Positions 8,057 to 16,574 of a stretch of 64,000 nt of DNA are shown in pieces; position 1 is the stretch's first letter, and each line of letters opens with the position of its first letter. The notes under the pieces are model-generated. The model was not told the origin of the DNA, ran no database searches, and saw only the letters and a program-made list of their open reading frames with translations. This DNA comes from Ruegeria sediminis (GTDB lineage: Bacteria > Pseudomonadota > Alphaproteobacteria > Rhodobacterales > Rhodobacteraceae). Location of the stretch: the NCBI RefSeq assembly GCF_005938215.1, contig NZ_VCPD01000010.1, forward strand, positions 1-64,000, written 5' to 3'. Both the position numbers and the translations under genes were made by a program.

Positions 8057-11000
8057 ATGAAAGACATCGGGGCATTTCTGGACGGGCTCGGCCTGGCGAA
8101 ATACCTGCCCGCCTTCGAGGCGAACGAGGTCGAGATCGCGGATGTGCCGCACCTGTCCGACGACGATCTCAGGGAAATGGGCCTGCCGCTGGGACCCAGA
8201 CGCCGGATCCTCGCGGCCCGCGAAAAGCTGGAGCAGATGCCGCTCATGCCGCATGGCGGCCCGGCGCCATCCCGCCATTCGGGCAAGATCGAGGCCGAGC
8301 GCCGGCAGTTGACGGTGATGTTCGTCGACCTGGTCGGCTCGACCCCGCTGTCCGAACGGCTCGACCCCGAGGATCTGGGCGAATTGATCCGCCGCTTCAA
8401 GGAAACCTGCACCACCGCCGTCGGGCGTTTCGGCGGCCATGTCGCAAGCTTCATGGGCGACGGCGCGATGATCTATTTCGGCTATCCCCACGCGCACGAG
8501 GATGCCGCCGCACGGGCGATTCACGCCGGTCTCGACATTCTCGACGGCCTGGCGCGGATCAAGGCCGACCAGCCGCTGCGCGCCCGGATCGGGATTTCGA
8601 CCGGCCTTGTGGTCGTGGGCACCATCCACGGCGAGGGGCTCAAGGAACATGACGTGGTCATGGGCGAAACGCCCAACCTCGCCGCGCGCCTGCAATCGCT
8701 TGCCGATCCCAACACGCTGGTCATCAGCCCCTCGACCCGGCGGCTGATCGGCAACGCCTTCGAGCTTGAGGACAAGGGGCGGTTCGCGCTCAAGGGGTTC
8801 TCGGAAAAGGTGCAGGTCTGGACGGTGACCGGCCTCGCCCGCGTCGAGCGCCGGTTCCAGGTGCGGCCCGATGCGGCGGCGGGGCGGCTGGTCGGCCGGT
8901 GGACCGAATTCCGCAAGCTGCGCGACAAGTGGAACGAGGCTCGGCAGGGGGCCGGGCAGGCGGTGATGATCTCGGGCGAGGCGGGGATCGGCAAGTCCCG
9001 CCTGATCGAGGGACTGAACCAGGAGTTGCAGGGGCAGGATCATGTGCGGCTCAGCTTCCAGTGCTCGCCCTACCATTCCAGCAGCGCGCTTTATCCGGTG
9101 ATCCAGCATCTTGAGCTGGCGGCGGGTTTCGCCCCGGCGGACAGCGACGCCGACAAGATCGACAAGCTGCGCCGCGTGGCCCGCAACCAGCCGGACGAGG
9201 ATCTGCGCCTGATCGCCGACCTGCTGCACGTGCCCACCGAGGACCGGTTCGGCCCGCTGGACATGACCCCGCAGCAACGGCTTGAAAGGACACTGGCGGC
9301 CCTGACAGTGCAGCTTGCCTCGGTGGCGCGGCAGAAACCGGTCCTGGTGCTGTTCGAGGACGCTCATTGGGTCGATCCGACCACCCTGTCGCTGATGGAC
9401 CGCGTGATCGACCAGATCGTCGAGCTGCCGGTTCTCGTCGTCATGACCTACCGGCCCGGCTTCGATCCCGGCTGGGGGCCGCGCCACAACGCGCTGCACC
9501 TGCCGCTGACCCGGCTCAAGAACCGCGACGTGGCCGAGATCGTGGCCGAGGTCGCAAGCGGCAAGACCGTGCCGGCCGAGGTCTGCGAACTGATCGCCGC
9601 CAAGACCGACGGCATCCCGCTTTACGTGCAGGAGGTGACGCGGGGCCTGCTGGAATCCGGCCAGCTGCGCGAAACCGACGACGGCTATGTCCTCAAGGGC
9701 CCGCTGCCCGCGCTGTCGGTGCCCAGCACGCTCCAGGATTCGCTGATGGAGCGTCTGGACCGCCTCGGCACCGCCAAGGAAGTGGCCCAGACCGGCGCCG
9801 TCTTCGGGCGCGAATTCAGCCTGTCGCTGCTTTCGCCGGTGTCGCAATTGCCGCTTTCGACCCTGCAGGAGGGGTTGGATCAGCTGACATCCGCGGGCAT
9901 CATCCTTCATGCCGGTGCGGCAGAGGGCGAAGAGTACGTGTTCCGCCACGCCCTGATCCGCGACATGGCCTATGACAGCCTGCTGCGCACCGAGCGGCAG
10001 GTGCTGCACGACCGCGCCGCCGGGGCGCTGCTCGAGGTGCAGCCGCAGCTCGAGCAGACCCAGCCCGAAGTGCTTGCCCATCACTACACGATGGCCAACA
10101 AGGTCGACGAGGCCGTGCGCCACTGGCAGGGTGCGGGCCGCCGCGCCGTCGAACGCTCGGCCACCACGGAAGCGGTGACGCACCTGTCCAAGGCGCTCGA
10201 CATGCTGGCCGGGCAGCCGAAAAGCGATGACCGCGACCGCCGCGAGATCGACATACAGGTCCTGCGCGCGGGCGTTCTGCGCTCGACCGCCGGGATCGCC
10301 GGCGAGGCCACCGGCGAGGCCTATTCGCGCCTGCGCGAGCTTTGCGGCCGCACCGGCGAGACGGAACAGCTGTTCCCAGTGCTGAACGGCCTGTACGCCT
10401 TTCACCTGGTGCGCGCCGAATACCGGCGCGCGCGTGACGTGGCCGCGCAGATCCTCGATCTGGCCCAGCAGAGCGGCAAGACCGAACACGGCATGGTCGG
10501 GCATCGCGCCATGGGGGCGGTGCTGCTGCACATCGGCGATCTGCCCGCGGCCCGCTCTCATCTCGAAGAGGCGCTGGCGCTATATGACGTCGAAGAGCAC
10601 GGGCGCCTCGCCTATGTCTACGGCACCGACCACGCGGCGATCACGGCGGGGTTCCTGGGCATGTGCCTGTGCCTGACGGGCGATCCGGAACGGGCGTTGC
10701 GGGTGCAGCGGCGGGCGGTGGAAGGGGCCGAACGGCTGAACCACGCCCACAGCGTGGCGCAGGTGCTGACCTATCACTGCATCGTGCACCTGCTCCGCCG
10801 CGACGTGGACGCGGTGCTCGAGACGGTCGAACGGCTCGAACGGGTGTCCGAGGAGCATTCCTTCGCCTTCATGTCCATGACCGCGCGGTTCTGGCGGGCC
10901 TGGGCCGAGGCGGCACGCGCGCCCGACGCCGCGCGCATCGCCGCTTTGCGGCAGGCGACCGAAACCTGGTGGTCCAGCGGCGCGGGCAACTACAAGCCGT

Positions 11001-11380
11001 TCTTCCTGTCGCTCATCGCCGAGTTCCTGATCGAAGCCGGCGGCGTTCACGCGGCGCAGACCGCGCTGGACCAGGCCCGGCAATCCGCAGAAGAGACCGA
11101 GGAAGGCTGGGCGCGCGCCGAGCAGCTGCGCGTCGAGGCGCTGCTGGCGGAGAAATGCGGCCGCGATCCAGAACCCCTGCTGCTCGAGGCGATCGCGCTG
11201 GCCCGCGAAAGCCGCGCCGGCCTGTTCGAACTGCGCGCCTCGGTGGCGCTGGCCCGCCACCGCAAGGAGCGGGGCGAACCGGTAGACGCCCTGCTGCTGC
11301 CGGTCCTGAAGCGGCTGGGACAGGACACGGAACTGACCGACGCCGCCGAGGCGCGGGCGCTCGCCGAAACAACCACTTGA
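8057..11380 (+). CDS. SAM-domain class III adenylate cyclase with AAA ATPase and TPR region
   Basis: A 1107-residue multidomain signalling protein. A SAM domain fills residues 1-60 (LGLAKYLPAFEANEV, LSDDDLREMGLPLGPRRRIL). A class III nucleotide cyclase domain (about 80-250) shows both metal Asp motifs (MFVDLVGSTPLSERL and FMGDGAMIYFG) and the NLAARLQ transition-state motif. A P-loop follows (SGEAGIGKSRL near residue 306), with Walker B-like LVLFEDAHWVD, and the C-terminal 450 residues are helical TPR-like repeats. The domain order resembles soluble-cyclase-like signalling ATPases. ATG 8057 is chosen because the SAM domain starts there; 45 more in-frame codons extend to 7922. No regulator target is adjacent. 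Function is inferred from domains. Confidence 0.85.
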   Translation: MKDIGAFLDGLGLAKYLPAFEANEVEIADVPHLSDDDLREMGLPLGPRRRILAAREKLEQMPLMPHGGPAPSRHSGKIEAERRQLTVMFVDLVGSTPLSERLDPEDLGELIRRFKETCTTAVGRFGGHVASFMGDGAMIYFGYPHAHEDAAARAIHAGLDILDGLARIKADQPLRARIGISTGLVVVGTIHGEGLKEHDVVMGETPNLAARLQSLADPNTLVISPSTRRLIGNAFELEDKGRFALKGFSEKVQVWTVTGLARVERRFQVRPDAAAGRLVGRWTEFRKLRDKWNEARQGAGQAVMISGEAGIGKSRLIEGLNQELQGQDHVRLSFQCSPYHSSSALYPVIQHLELAAGFAPADSDADKIDKLRRVARNQPDEDLRLIADLLHVPTEDRFGPLDMTPQQRLERTLAALTVQLASVARQKPVLVLFEDAHWVDPTTLSLMDRVIDQIVELPVLVVMTYRPGFDPGWGPRHNALHLPLTRLKNRDVAEIVAEVASGKTVPAEVCELIAAKTDGIPLYVQEVTRGLLESGQLRETDDGYVLKGPLPALSVPSTLQDSLMERLDRLGTAKEVAQTGAVFGREFSLSLLSPVSQLPLSTLQEGLDQLTSAGIILHAGAAEGEEYVFRHALIRDMAYDSLLRTERQVLHDRAAGALLEVQPQLEQTQPEVLAHHYTMANKVDEAVRHWQGAGRRAVERSATTEAVTHLSKALDMLAGQPKSDDRDRREIDIQVLRAGVLRSTAGIAGEATGEAYSRLRELCGRTGETEQLFPVLNGLYAFHLVRAEYRRARDVAAQILDLAQQSGKTEHGMVGHRAMGAVLLHIGDLPAARSHLEEALALYDVEEHGRLAYVYGTDHAAITAGFLGMCLCLTGDPERALRVQRRAVEGAERLNHAHSVAQVLTYHCIVHLLRRDVDAVLETVERLERVSEEHSFAFMSMTARFWRAWAEAARAPDAARIAALRQATETWWSSGAGNYKPFFLSLIAEFLIEAGGVHAAQTALDQARQSAEETEEGWARAEQLRVEALLAEKCGRDPEPLLLEAIALARESRAGLFELRASVALARHRKERGEPVDALLLPVLKRLGQDTELTDAAEARALAETTT

Positions 11381-11509
11381 CCGGCAAGGCGGTTTGCTGC
11401 CAGCTTGGGCGACTGAGGGGCGAGCAATCAATAATCAATGATTTCAATGACCGAGGCGCGGCCTGCGCTGTTTTCGGGCGCTGGCCGCATTTGATTCGAG
11501 GAACGCTTC

Positions 11510-13075
11510 ATGCGCAAGATCAGCAAGACCATTCTGGCCAAGGAACGCATTGCACACAGCCGCACCGACCTGGTGCTGCAACGCTATCACCCGATCGACC
11601 CCGACGAGATCCGCGCCTTTGAAAAGGGGTTGGTTGGCTCGGTGGTCCTGCCGACCGATCCCAATTACAACAACGACCGCCAGCTCTGGAACCCGGCTTT
11701 CCAGGACTATCCCGAGATCATCGTCTATTGCGAAACCATCGAGGATGTGCGCGCCAGCCTCGCCTTCGCGCGCCAGCACGAACTTTGGGTCGTGTCGCGC
11801 TCGGGCCGGCACAGCACCGCGGGCTATTCCGTCAACAACGCGATGGTGCTGGACACCAGCAAGCTCTGCCACGTGGTCGTCGATCCCGACCCGAAGGCGC
11901 CGATGGCCTACGTCGGGCCGGGCACGCCGTTCAAGGTGCTGAACTCGGTGCTGAATTCCTATCACCTGCACGTGCCGGGCGGGGCCTGCCAGGACGTCTG
12001 CGTCGCCGGTTTCATGATGGGCGGCGGCTATGGCTTCACCTCGCGCCTGTTCGGCATGAACTGCGACAACGTCCTCGGCGTCACCGTGATGCTTTGGGAC
12101 GGCAGCATCGTGGTGGCGGATGCCGACACCAACCCCGACCTCTACTGGGCGATCCGCGGCGGCACGGGCAACAATTTCGGCGTGCTGCTGGAAATCCGCT
12201 ACCGGCTCCACGACCTTTACGAGGTCTGGGGCTTTCACATCCAATGGCCGCTGTCCAAGGCCGCGAGCGCGCTGGAATACCTTCAGGCCAACTACATGAA
12301 GGACTGCAAGTCCGACAGGTTCGGCGCCTACATCTTCATCGCCTATCAGGGCGACGAAAAGGTCCTGCTGGTCTCGGGTCTCTACCACGGCCCCGAAGCT
12401 GAGGGGCGCAAGGTCATCCAGCCGCTGCTCGACGATCCGATCGGCGGCAAGCTGGAAAACCAGAAGACCGGCACCTATCAGGAAATCAACTCGTGGCTCT
12501 ATGACGAGAAATACGACATCCCCGTTGTTCCCGACCAGGCCCGCGAGGACAAGCAGGGCGGCTACATCGCCCGGCAACTGGACGCGGCCGAATGGCAGCG
12601 TGTGGTGGATTACCTGGATTCCACGCCCAACGCCTATGGCGCGGTGGCGATCGAACCCTATGGCGGCGCGATCAACCGCTACCCGGTGGGCAAGGACGGC
12701 AACGCCTTCATTCACCGCGACGTCCACATGAATTTCTACGTGGACGTGTTCTGGCTGTCCGACGACGAGCGCGACATCGTGGTGCCCTGGCTCGACGGGT
12801 TCATGAAGCTGATGACCGAAGAGGGCTTCTTCATCGACCGCTGCTACCAGAACTACCCGCGCGGCACGCAGCTTAACTACCGCTGGCTCTACTGGGGCGA
12901 CAATTTCAACTCGCTTCTCTTCGTGAAGCAGAAATTCGACCCGAAGAACTTCTTCCACTACCAGCAGAGCATCTCGCCGGTTCCCGACGACGCGCCGCCG
13001 GACATCATTCGGGACAAGTCGAAGTCCTTCTTCTCGGATCCCAAAATCACCTACGAGCCCTATTCGAACCCCTGA
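11510..13075 (+). CDS. BBE/PCMH-type FAD-dependent oxidase
   Basis: A 521-residue flavin oxidase of the berberine-bridge/oligosaccharide-oxidase type, without a signal peptide. The PCMH FAD domain contains VSRSGRHSTAGYS, with His101 at the position of the covalent FAD linkage. GGAC at 157-160 puts Cys160 59 residues later, close to the His/Cys spacing of bicovalently flavinylated family members. GFMMGGGYGFTSR continues the FAD site. A C-terminal BBE segment ends YWGDNFNSLLFVKQKFDP. GAGGA precedes the ATG. It heads a five-gene, same-strand cluster, 42 bp before the next gene. The substrate is unknown; a hydroxyl or amine-bearing small molecule is plausible. Confidence 0.8.
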   Translation: MRKISKTILAKERIAHSRTDLVLQRYHPIDPDEIRAFEKGLVGSVVLPTDPNYNNDRQLWNPAFQDYPEIIVYCETIEDVRASLAFARQHELWVVSRSGRHSTAGYSVNNAMVLDTSKLCHVVVDPDPKAPMAYVGPGTPFKVLNSVLNSYHLHVPGGACQDVCVAGFMMGGGYGFTSRLFGMNCDNVLGVTVMLWDGSIVVADADTNPDLYWAIRGGTGNNFGVLLEIRYRLHDLYEVWGFHIQWPLSKAASALEYLQANYMKDCKSDRFGAYIFIAYQGDEKVLLVSGLYHGPEAEGRKVIQPLLDDPIGGKLENQKTGTYQEINSWLYDEKYDIPVVPDQAREDKQGGYIARQLDAAEWQRVVDYLDSTPNAYGAVAIEPYGGAINRYPVGKDGNAFIHRDVHMNFYVDVFWLSDDERDIVVPWLDGFMKLMTEEGFFIDRCYQNYPRGTQLNYRWLYWGDNFNSLLFVKQKFDPKNFFHYQQSISPVPDDAPPDIIRDKSKSFFSDPKITYEPYSNP

Positions 13076-13117
13076 GCCAAGATACCCTTCAGCACTTGGC
13101 CGCAAGGAGGCTGACCA

Positions 13118-14818
13118 ATGGATTCAATCCGCGAGATCTTCTTTCTGCCGCCGATGGCGGTGGCCCGGCTCGGCCCGGGCAAGGTGCCGCTCGAAAGCTA
13201 CGAATGGCAGCAGGATCTGGACGCCCACGGCAACAACAAGACCGTGATCCGTTCCAACCTCACCCTGCGCGAGAACGAGGATGGCAGCGTCTCGGCCTAT
13301 CTGCCCGATCCCAAAAAGATCCGCTTCCGCGACGAAGGCACCGGCGCGCTGCGCCCGGTGGCGCCCTTCTTCGAGCTGTGGGCGCGGATGCACGATGCCG
13401 AGACCGGCGAGGAATACGAAACGCCGGTGACGTCCGACCTGCTCGACGCGCAGGGGCTGTCGCTGAAGCACGTCCGCTACCACGTGACGGTGGGCAACCA
13501 GAAGGCCGCGCGGCGCACCGGCGACGCCGCCTGCGGCTTCCGGGCCCGCGCCGAGATCGCGGGCGACGATTTCACCCGCAAGCCCCTGTTGGCCTTCAGC
13601 CCGCACACCTCGCAGCAGCAGCCGCTGGTCTACGAGCACAATCCGATCCCGCTGGGCGCCGTGCGCGCGATCCGGCCCGTCGCCGTCCGGGGCGCGGCCG
13701 ACGGGCCGGCCTTCGATCCCGGCGTCCTGCGCCTGCGGTTCACCCCGCCCGCGGGCGAGGTCTATGGCCCGCCCGACGCCGCATACGGCCCGGCCACGCT
13801 GGCTGTGCCGGGCTACAAGAACGATCCGCCCAAATCCGAATACGGCCGCATCCACGAGATCGTGCCGCCGCAGAACCGCATCCTGAACCCCGACACGCCC
13901 TGGTCGCAATGGATCATGATGACCGGCATGTACGACGACCCGGAACCGCATGACAGCTATGACGGCGCGCGGGTCGGCAACAACCAGTCCTGGGGCGTGG
14001 TGGACGACACCAGCGACGGCGTCATCGAAGCCACGCTTTCGGTGCGCGGCGAACGCCTGACCGCGCGGGCGCGGATATTCACCGGCCCGCCCGATTTCGC
14101 GCCCGACTGCCGGCCCTTCTACAGCCTCGAGGACGATCTGGCCGACCGCGACCTGTCGCTGATCTCGGTGACGGACGAGAACTACCTGCAAGCCAAGGCC
14201 GAGGTGGTGGACATCTTCCGCCGCGCCTTCGAGACCAACAGCCTGATCAATCTCGACGACATCCGCGCCCAGGGCCTCAAGGACAACGCCTCGCTGCAGG
14301 CCCAGACCGGCATCGCGCCGACGCCGGGCCTGCCTTCGACCGACGCCGCCTCGATGACCGAGGAGGACGCGGTCAAGCCCGACAAGATCCCCGACCTGAT
14401 CCGCCCGCAACCCGTCTCGGTCTTCTCGAACTCGGTGCCGAACGACCGGCTGCCCTATACGGTGGCGGTGAAATTCGTGCACGAGCAACTGATCGACGAG
14501 GAAAACCTGCTGGATTTCCTGCGCCGCAGGCCGGATTTCGTGAAGACCCTGATGCGTCCGCCCTTCGGCATCCTGTCGCAGTTCGAACCCGACCCGAACC
14601 CGGACCAGACCCCGAACCCGGCCTTCCGCGACCCGCGCATCGTGCGCGACATGATGCACGACGCCCGGATGCCGCCCTACATGCGCGATTCCAACTATTT
14701 CCCGCTGTCGCTGTCGCGGCGGCAGTACCACCTGGTGATGTCCTTCATCGACCATCTGGTGGCGCACCCGCCGCGTGAGGAAACCGCCGCCAAGGCAGGA
14801 GGGCCGCAGGATGCCTGA
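13118..14818 (+). CDS. Uncharacterised protein resembling a LodA-type N-terminal region
   Basis: A 566-residue protein I do not assign to a named family with confidence. Its start (LPPMAVARLGPGKVPLESYEW) and a later HVTVGNQKAARR stretch resemble the opening IGIARVG and VHLANKKAAWY-like segments I remember from LodA/GoxA cysteine tryptophylquinone oxidases. A near-C-terminal block (MMHDARMPPYMRDSNYF, PLSLSRRQYHLVM) looks conserved and functional. There is no signal peptide. AAGGAGG lies 7 nt before the ATG, and the gene overlaps the next start by 8 nt, so the two products are probably made together. The placement beside a radical SAM enzyme and a LodB-like monooxygenase supports a quinoprotein link, as inference only. 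Confidence 0.5.
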   Translation: MDSIREIFFLPPMAVARLGPGKVPLESYEWQQDLDAHGNNKTVIRSNLTLRENEDGSVSAYLPDPKKIRFRDEGTGALRPVAPFFELWARMHDAETGEEYETPVTSDLLDAQGLSLKHVRYHVTVGNQKAARRTGDAACGFRARAEIAGDDFTRKPLLAFSPHTSQQQPLVYEHNPIPLGAVRAIRPVAVRGAADGPAFDPGVLRLRFTPPAGEVYGPPDAAYGPATLAVPGYKNDPPKSEYGRIHEIVPPQNRILNPDTPWSQWIMMTGMYDDPEPHDSYDGARVGNNQSWGVVDDTSDGVIEATLSVRGERLTARARIFTGPPDFAPDCRPFYSLEDDLADRDLSLISVTDENYLQAKAEVVDIFRRAFETNSLINLDDIRAQGLKDNASLQAQTGIAPTPGLPSTDAASMTEEDAVKPDKIPDLIRPQPVSVFSNSVPNDRLPYTVAVKFVHEQLIDEENLLDFLRRRPDFVKTLMRPPFGILSQFEPDPNPDQTPNPAFRDPRIVRDMMHDARMPPYMRDSNYFPLSLSRRQYHLVMSFIDHLVAHPPREETAAKAGGPQDA

Positions 14819-16574
14819 ACCGATGAACCCGATCCGCGTCAAACCCCGCAACCTGACCGCCCGCGCCGCCTACCGCGTGCCGGGCAATCCGGACAACACC
14901 CGGCTCGACGGCTCGGTCGGCAACTGCTTTCCGGGGCTCGAGATGGATGTGCGCGACCTCGACCGCCGGTTCTTTCCCGGGCTGGTGTTCAACGCCGTGC
15001 GGGTGCCGCTGAGCCCGGTCGCCGAAGCGCCGAAGAACACCCAAGGGTTCCACCTGGTCTTCGTCGACTACATGTACGACCCGATGTTGCCCGACGACAG
15101 CCCCGACGACTGGGTGCAGACCCTGCTCTCGGCCTATCGCGGCGAGGTGGGCGCCAAGCTCGGCGAGGGGCGCTGGTTCCTGTCCTGGGTCGAGCAGGGC
15201 GGTCGGCGCATCGACTTCCACGACAAGGACCGCACGCCCTATGACGGAATGCTGGTCTGGCGCTTTGTCCGCAGCCTTGAAAGCGGTTCGGACAACCCGG
15301 TTTCGGTGGCGCTGGTGCGCCGCGACCACGAGGGCGCCGTCGATGCCGAACCGGTGGTGCTGCACGGCTACCGCCGCCGCTACCGCACCGAGGCGGGCGT
15401 GTTCGACGACGCCTACGACCCCGGCGAACTGACCCAGAGCCTGTGCAACCCCTGGTCCCACGACTTCCGCGACTGCGGCTGCCACTACTGGCCGTCGAAC
15501 CACCCGGACGTGGTGATGGCCGAGGTTCCGCACGATCAGGCGCTGCCGACCGGGCAATCCTACAAGCCCGTTGCCGCCGAAACCCATCTGGACTGGCTGC
15601 GCGCGGACAAAAGCCCCTCGGGCAACGTGGCGGCGCTCAACACGGTCGAGCAGAACCGCCCGTTCCAGATCGACCACTACCAGGTCAACCGGATGTGGAG
15701 CGAGCTGCCCATCGTCGTCGAGGGCCGCGAGACCGGCGAGGTCTATCAGGCCGATCCCGAGTTGCAGGACGTCGAACCCTATGCCGACGTTCAGGAAATG
15801 GTCGCGGACCTGAAAAAGCGACTGGCGCCAATGGAGATGACGCTCAGCCTGCAATATCTCTACGCCTATTTCTCGCTGGCCGACCCGGAAACCGTCGATG
15901 CCGCCCGCTGGCCGACGCTGAAGGACGACCTGATCTTCGCCCGCCGTGCGCTGCTTGAGGTCGCGATCGGCGAGATGACCCACATGCGCTGGGCCAACCA
16001 GTTGTTGTGGGAGCTTCAGGGCGACGCCTACGAACCGGTGCTGACCCCCGCCGAAATCCTGCGTTTCGGCCCCGGATACGGCAGGGTGCATCCCCGTTCG
16101 CTGCGCCCGCTGACGGCCGAGGCCATCGACGATTTCATCGAGATCGAACGCCCCGGCGGCTATATCGACCGCGCCTATGCGCAATGCGTGGCGACGCTGG
16201 AAAACAAGGCGCTGTTCGCCCGCCGCCTCTACGCGCTGGCGGTGCGGATCGACTCGGACGGGGACGAGCATTACCTGCGCTTCCGCCAGATGAAGGAGGT
16301 GCTGGCGAAATACGACACCGGGCAAGGGCTTCCGGCCTATCTGCGCCCCGTCAAACCCGGCACGAAGGCGCAGGCGAAGCAGGCCCTCGCCCTGTTCAAC
16401 AGCGTGACCGATGGATTGCGCCAGGCCTACGCGCTCGAAGCCTGTGACAAGTTCGCGCAAGCGCAGGAGCACATCGCCCGCGTCCGCGACACCATGCAGG
16501 ATCTGCGCGTCACGGGCGACGAACTGGCCGCGAAGGGCATCGGCATCCCGTTCTGGCCGGAAGCCGAGACATGA
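14811..16574 (+). CDS. Ferritin-like domain protein with Cys/Trp-rich motif, candidate quinoprotein
   Basis: A 587-residue protein. The C-terminal half carries a ferritin-like (VioB/iminophenylpyruvate dimer synthase type) four-helix region: APMEMTLSLQYLYAYFSL with Glu342, then EVAIGEMTHMRWANQ with Glu383, Glu388 and His391 as candidate metal ligands. Upstream, residues 211-234 read LCNPWSHDFRDCGCHYWPSN and onward, packing Cys212, Trp215, Cys222, Cys224 and Trp227 into 16 positions. This recalls the PW-x-x-D...C...WP-x-x-x-P pattern I associate with LodA-family cofactor regions. It is therefore the best candidate in the cluster for a Cys-Trp crosslinked or tryptophylquinone cofactor. CAGGAGG precedes ATG 14811; ATG 14823 is an alternative. 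It overlaps both neighbours. Confidence 0.55.
   Translation: MPEPMNPIRVKPRNLTARAAYRVPGNPDNTRLDGSVGNCFPGLEMDVRDLDRRFFPGLVFNAVRVPLSPVAEAPKNTQGFHLVFVDYMYDPMLPDDSPDDWVQTLLSAYRGEVGAKLGEGRWFLSWVEQGGRRIDFHDKDRTPYDGMLVWRFVRSLESGSDNPVSVALVRRDHEGAVDAEPVVLHGYRRRYRTEAGVFDDAYDPGELTQSLCNPWSHDFRDCGCHYWPSNHPDVVMAEVPHDQALPTGQSYKPVAAETHLDWLRADKSPSGNVAALNTVEQNRPFQIDHYQVNRMWSELPIVVEGRETGEVYQADPELQDVEPYADVQEMVADLKKRLAPMEMTLSLQYLYAYFSLADPETVDAARWPTLKDDLIFARRALLEVAIGEMTHMRWANQLLWELQGDAYEPVLTPAEILRFGPGYGRVHPRSLRPLTAEAIDDFIEIERPGGYIDRAYAQCVATLENKALFARRLYALAVRIDSDGDEHYLRFRQMKEVLAKYDTGQGLPAYLRPVKPGTKAQAKQALALFNSVTDGLRQAYALEACDKFAQAQEHIARVRDTMQDLRVTGDELAAKGIGIPFWPEAET

Noticed and set aside
6833..10561. A 1242-codon open frame on the minus strand
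   Set aside because: It lies opposite mcl and the SAM-cyclase gene, is rich in His, Arg, Gly and Ala, and has no motif. It is a high-GC shadow of the plus-strand genes.
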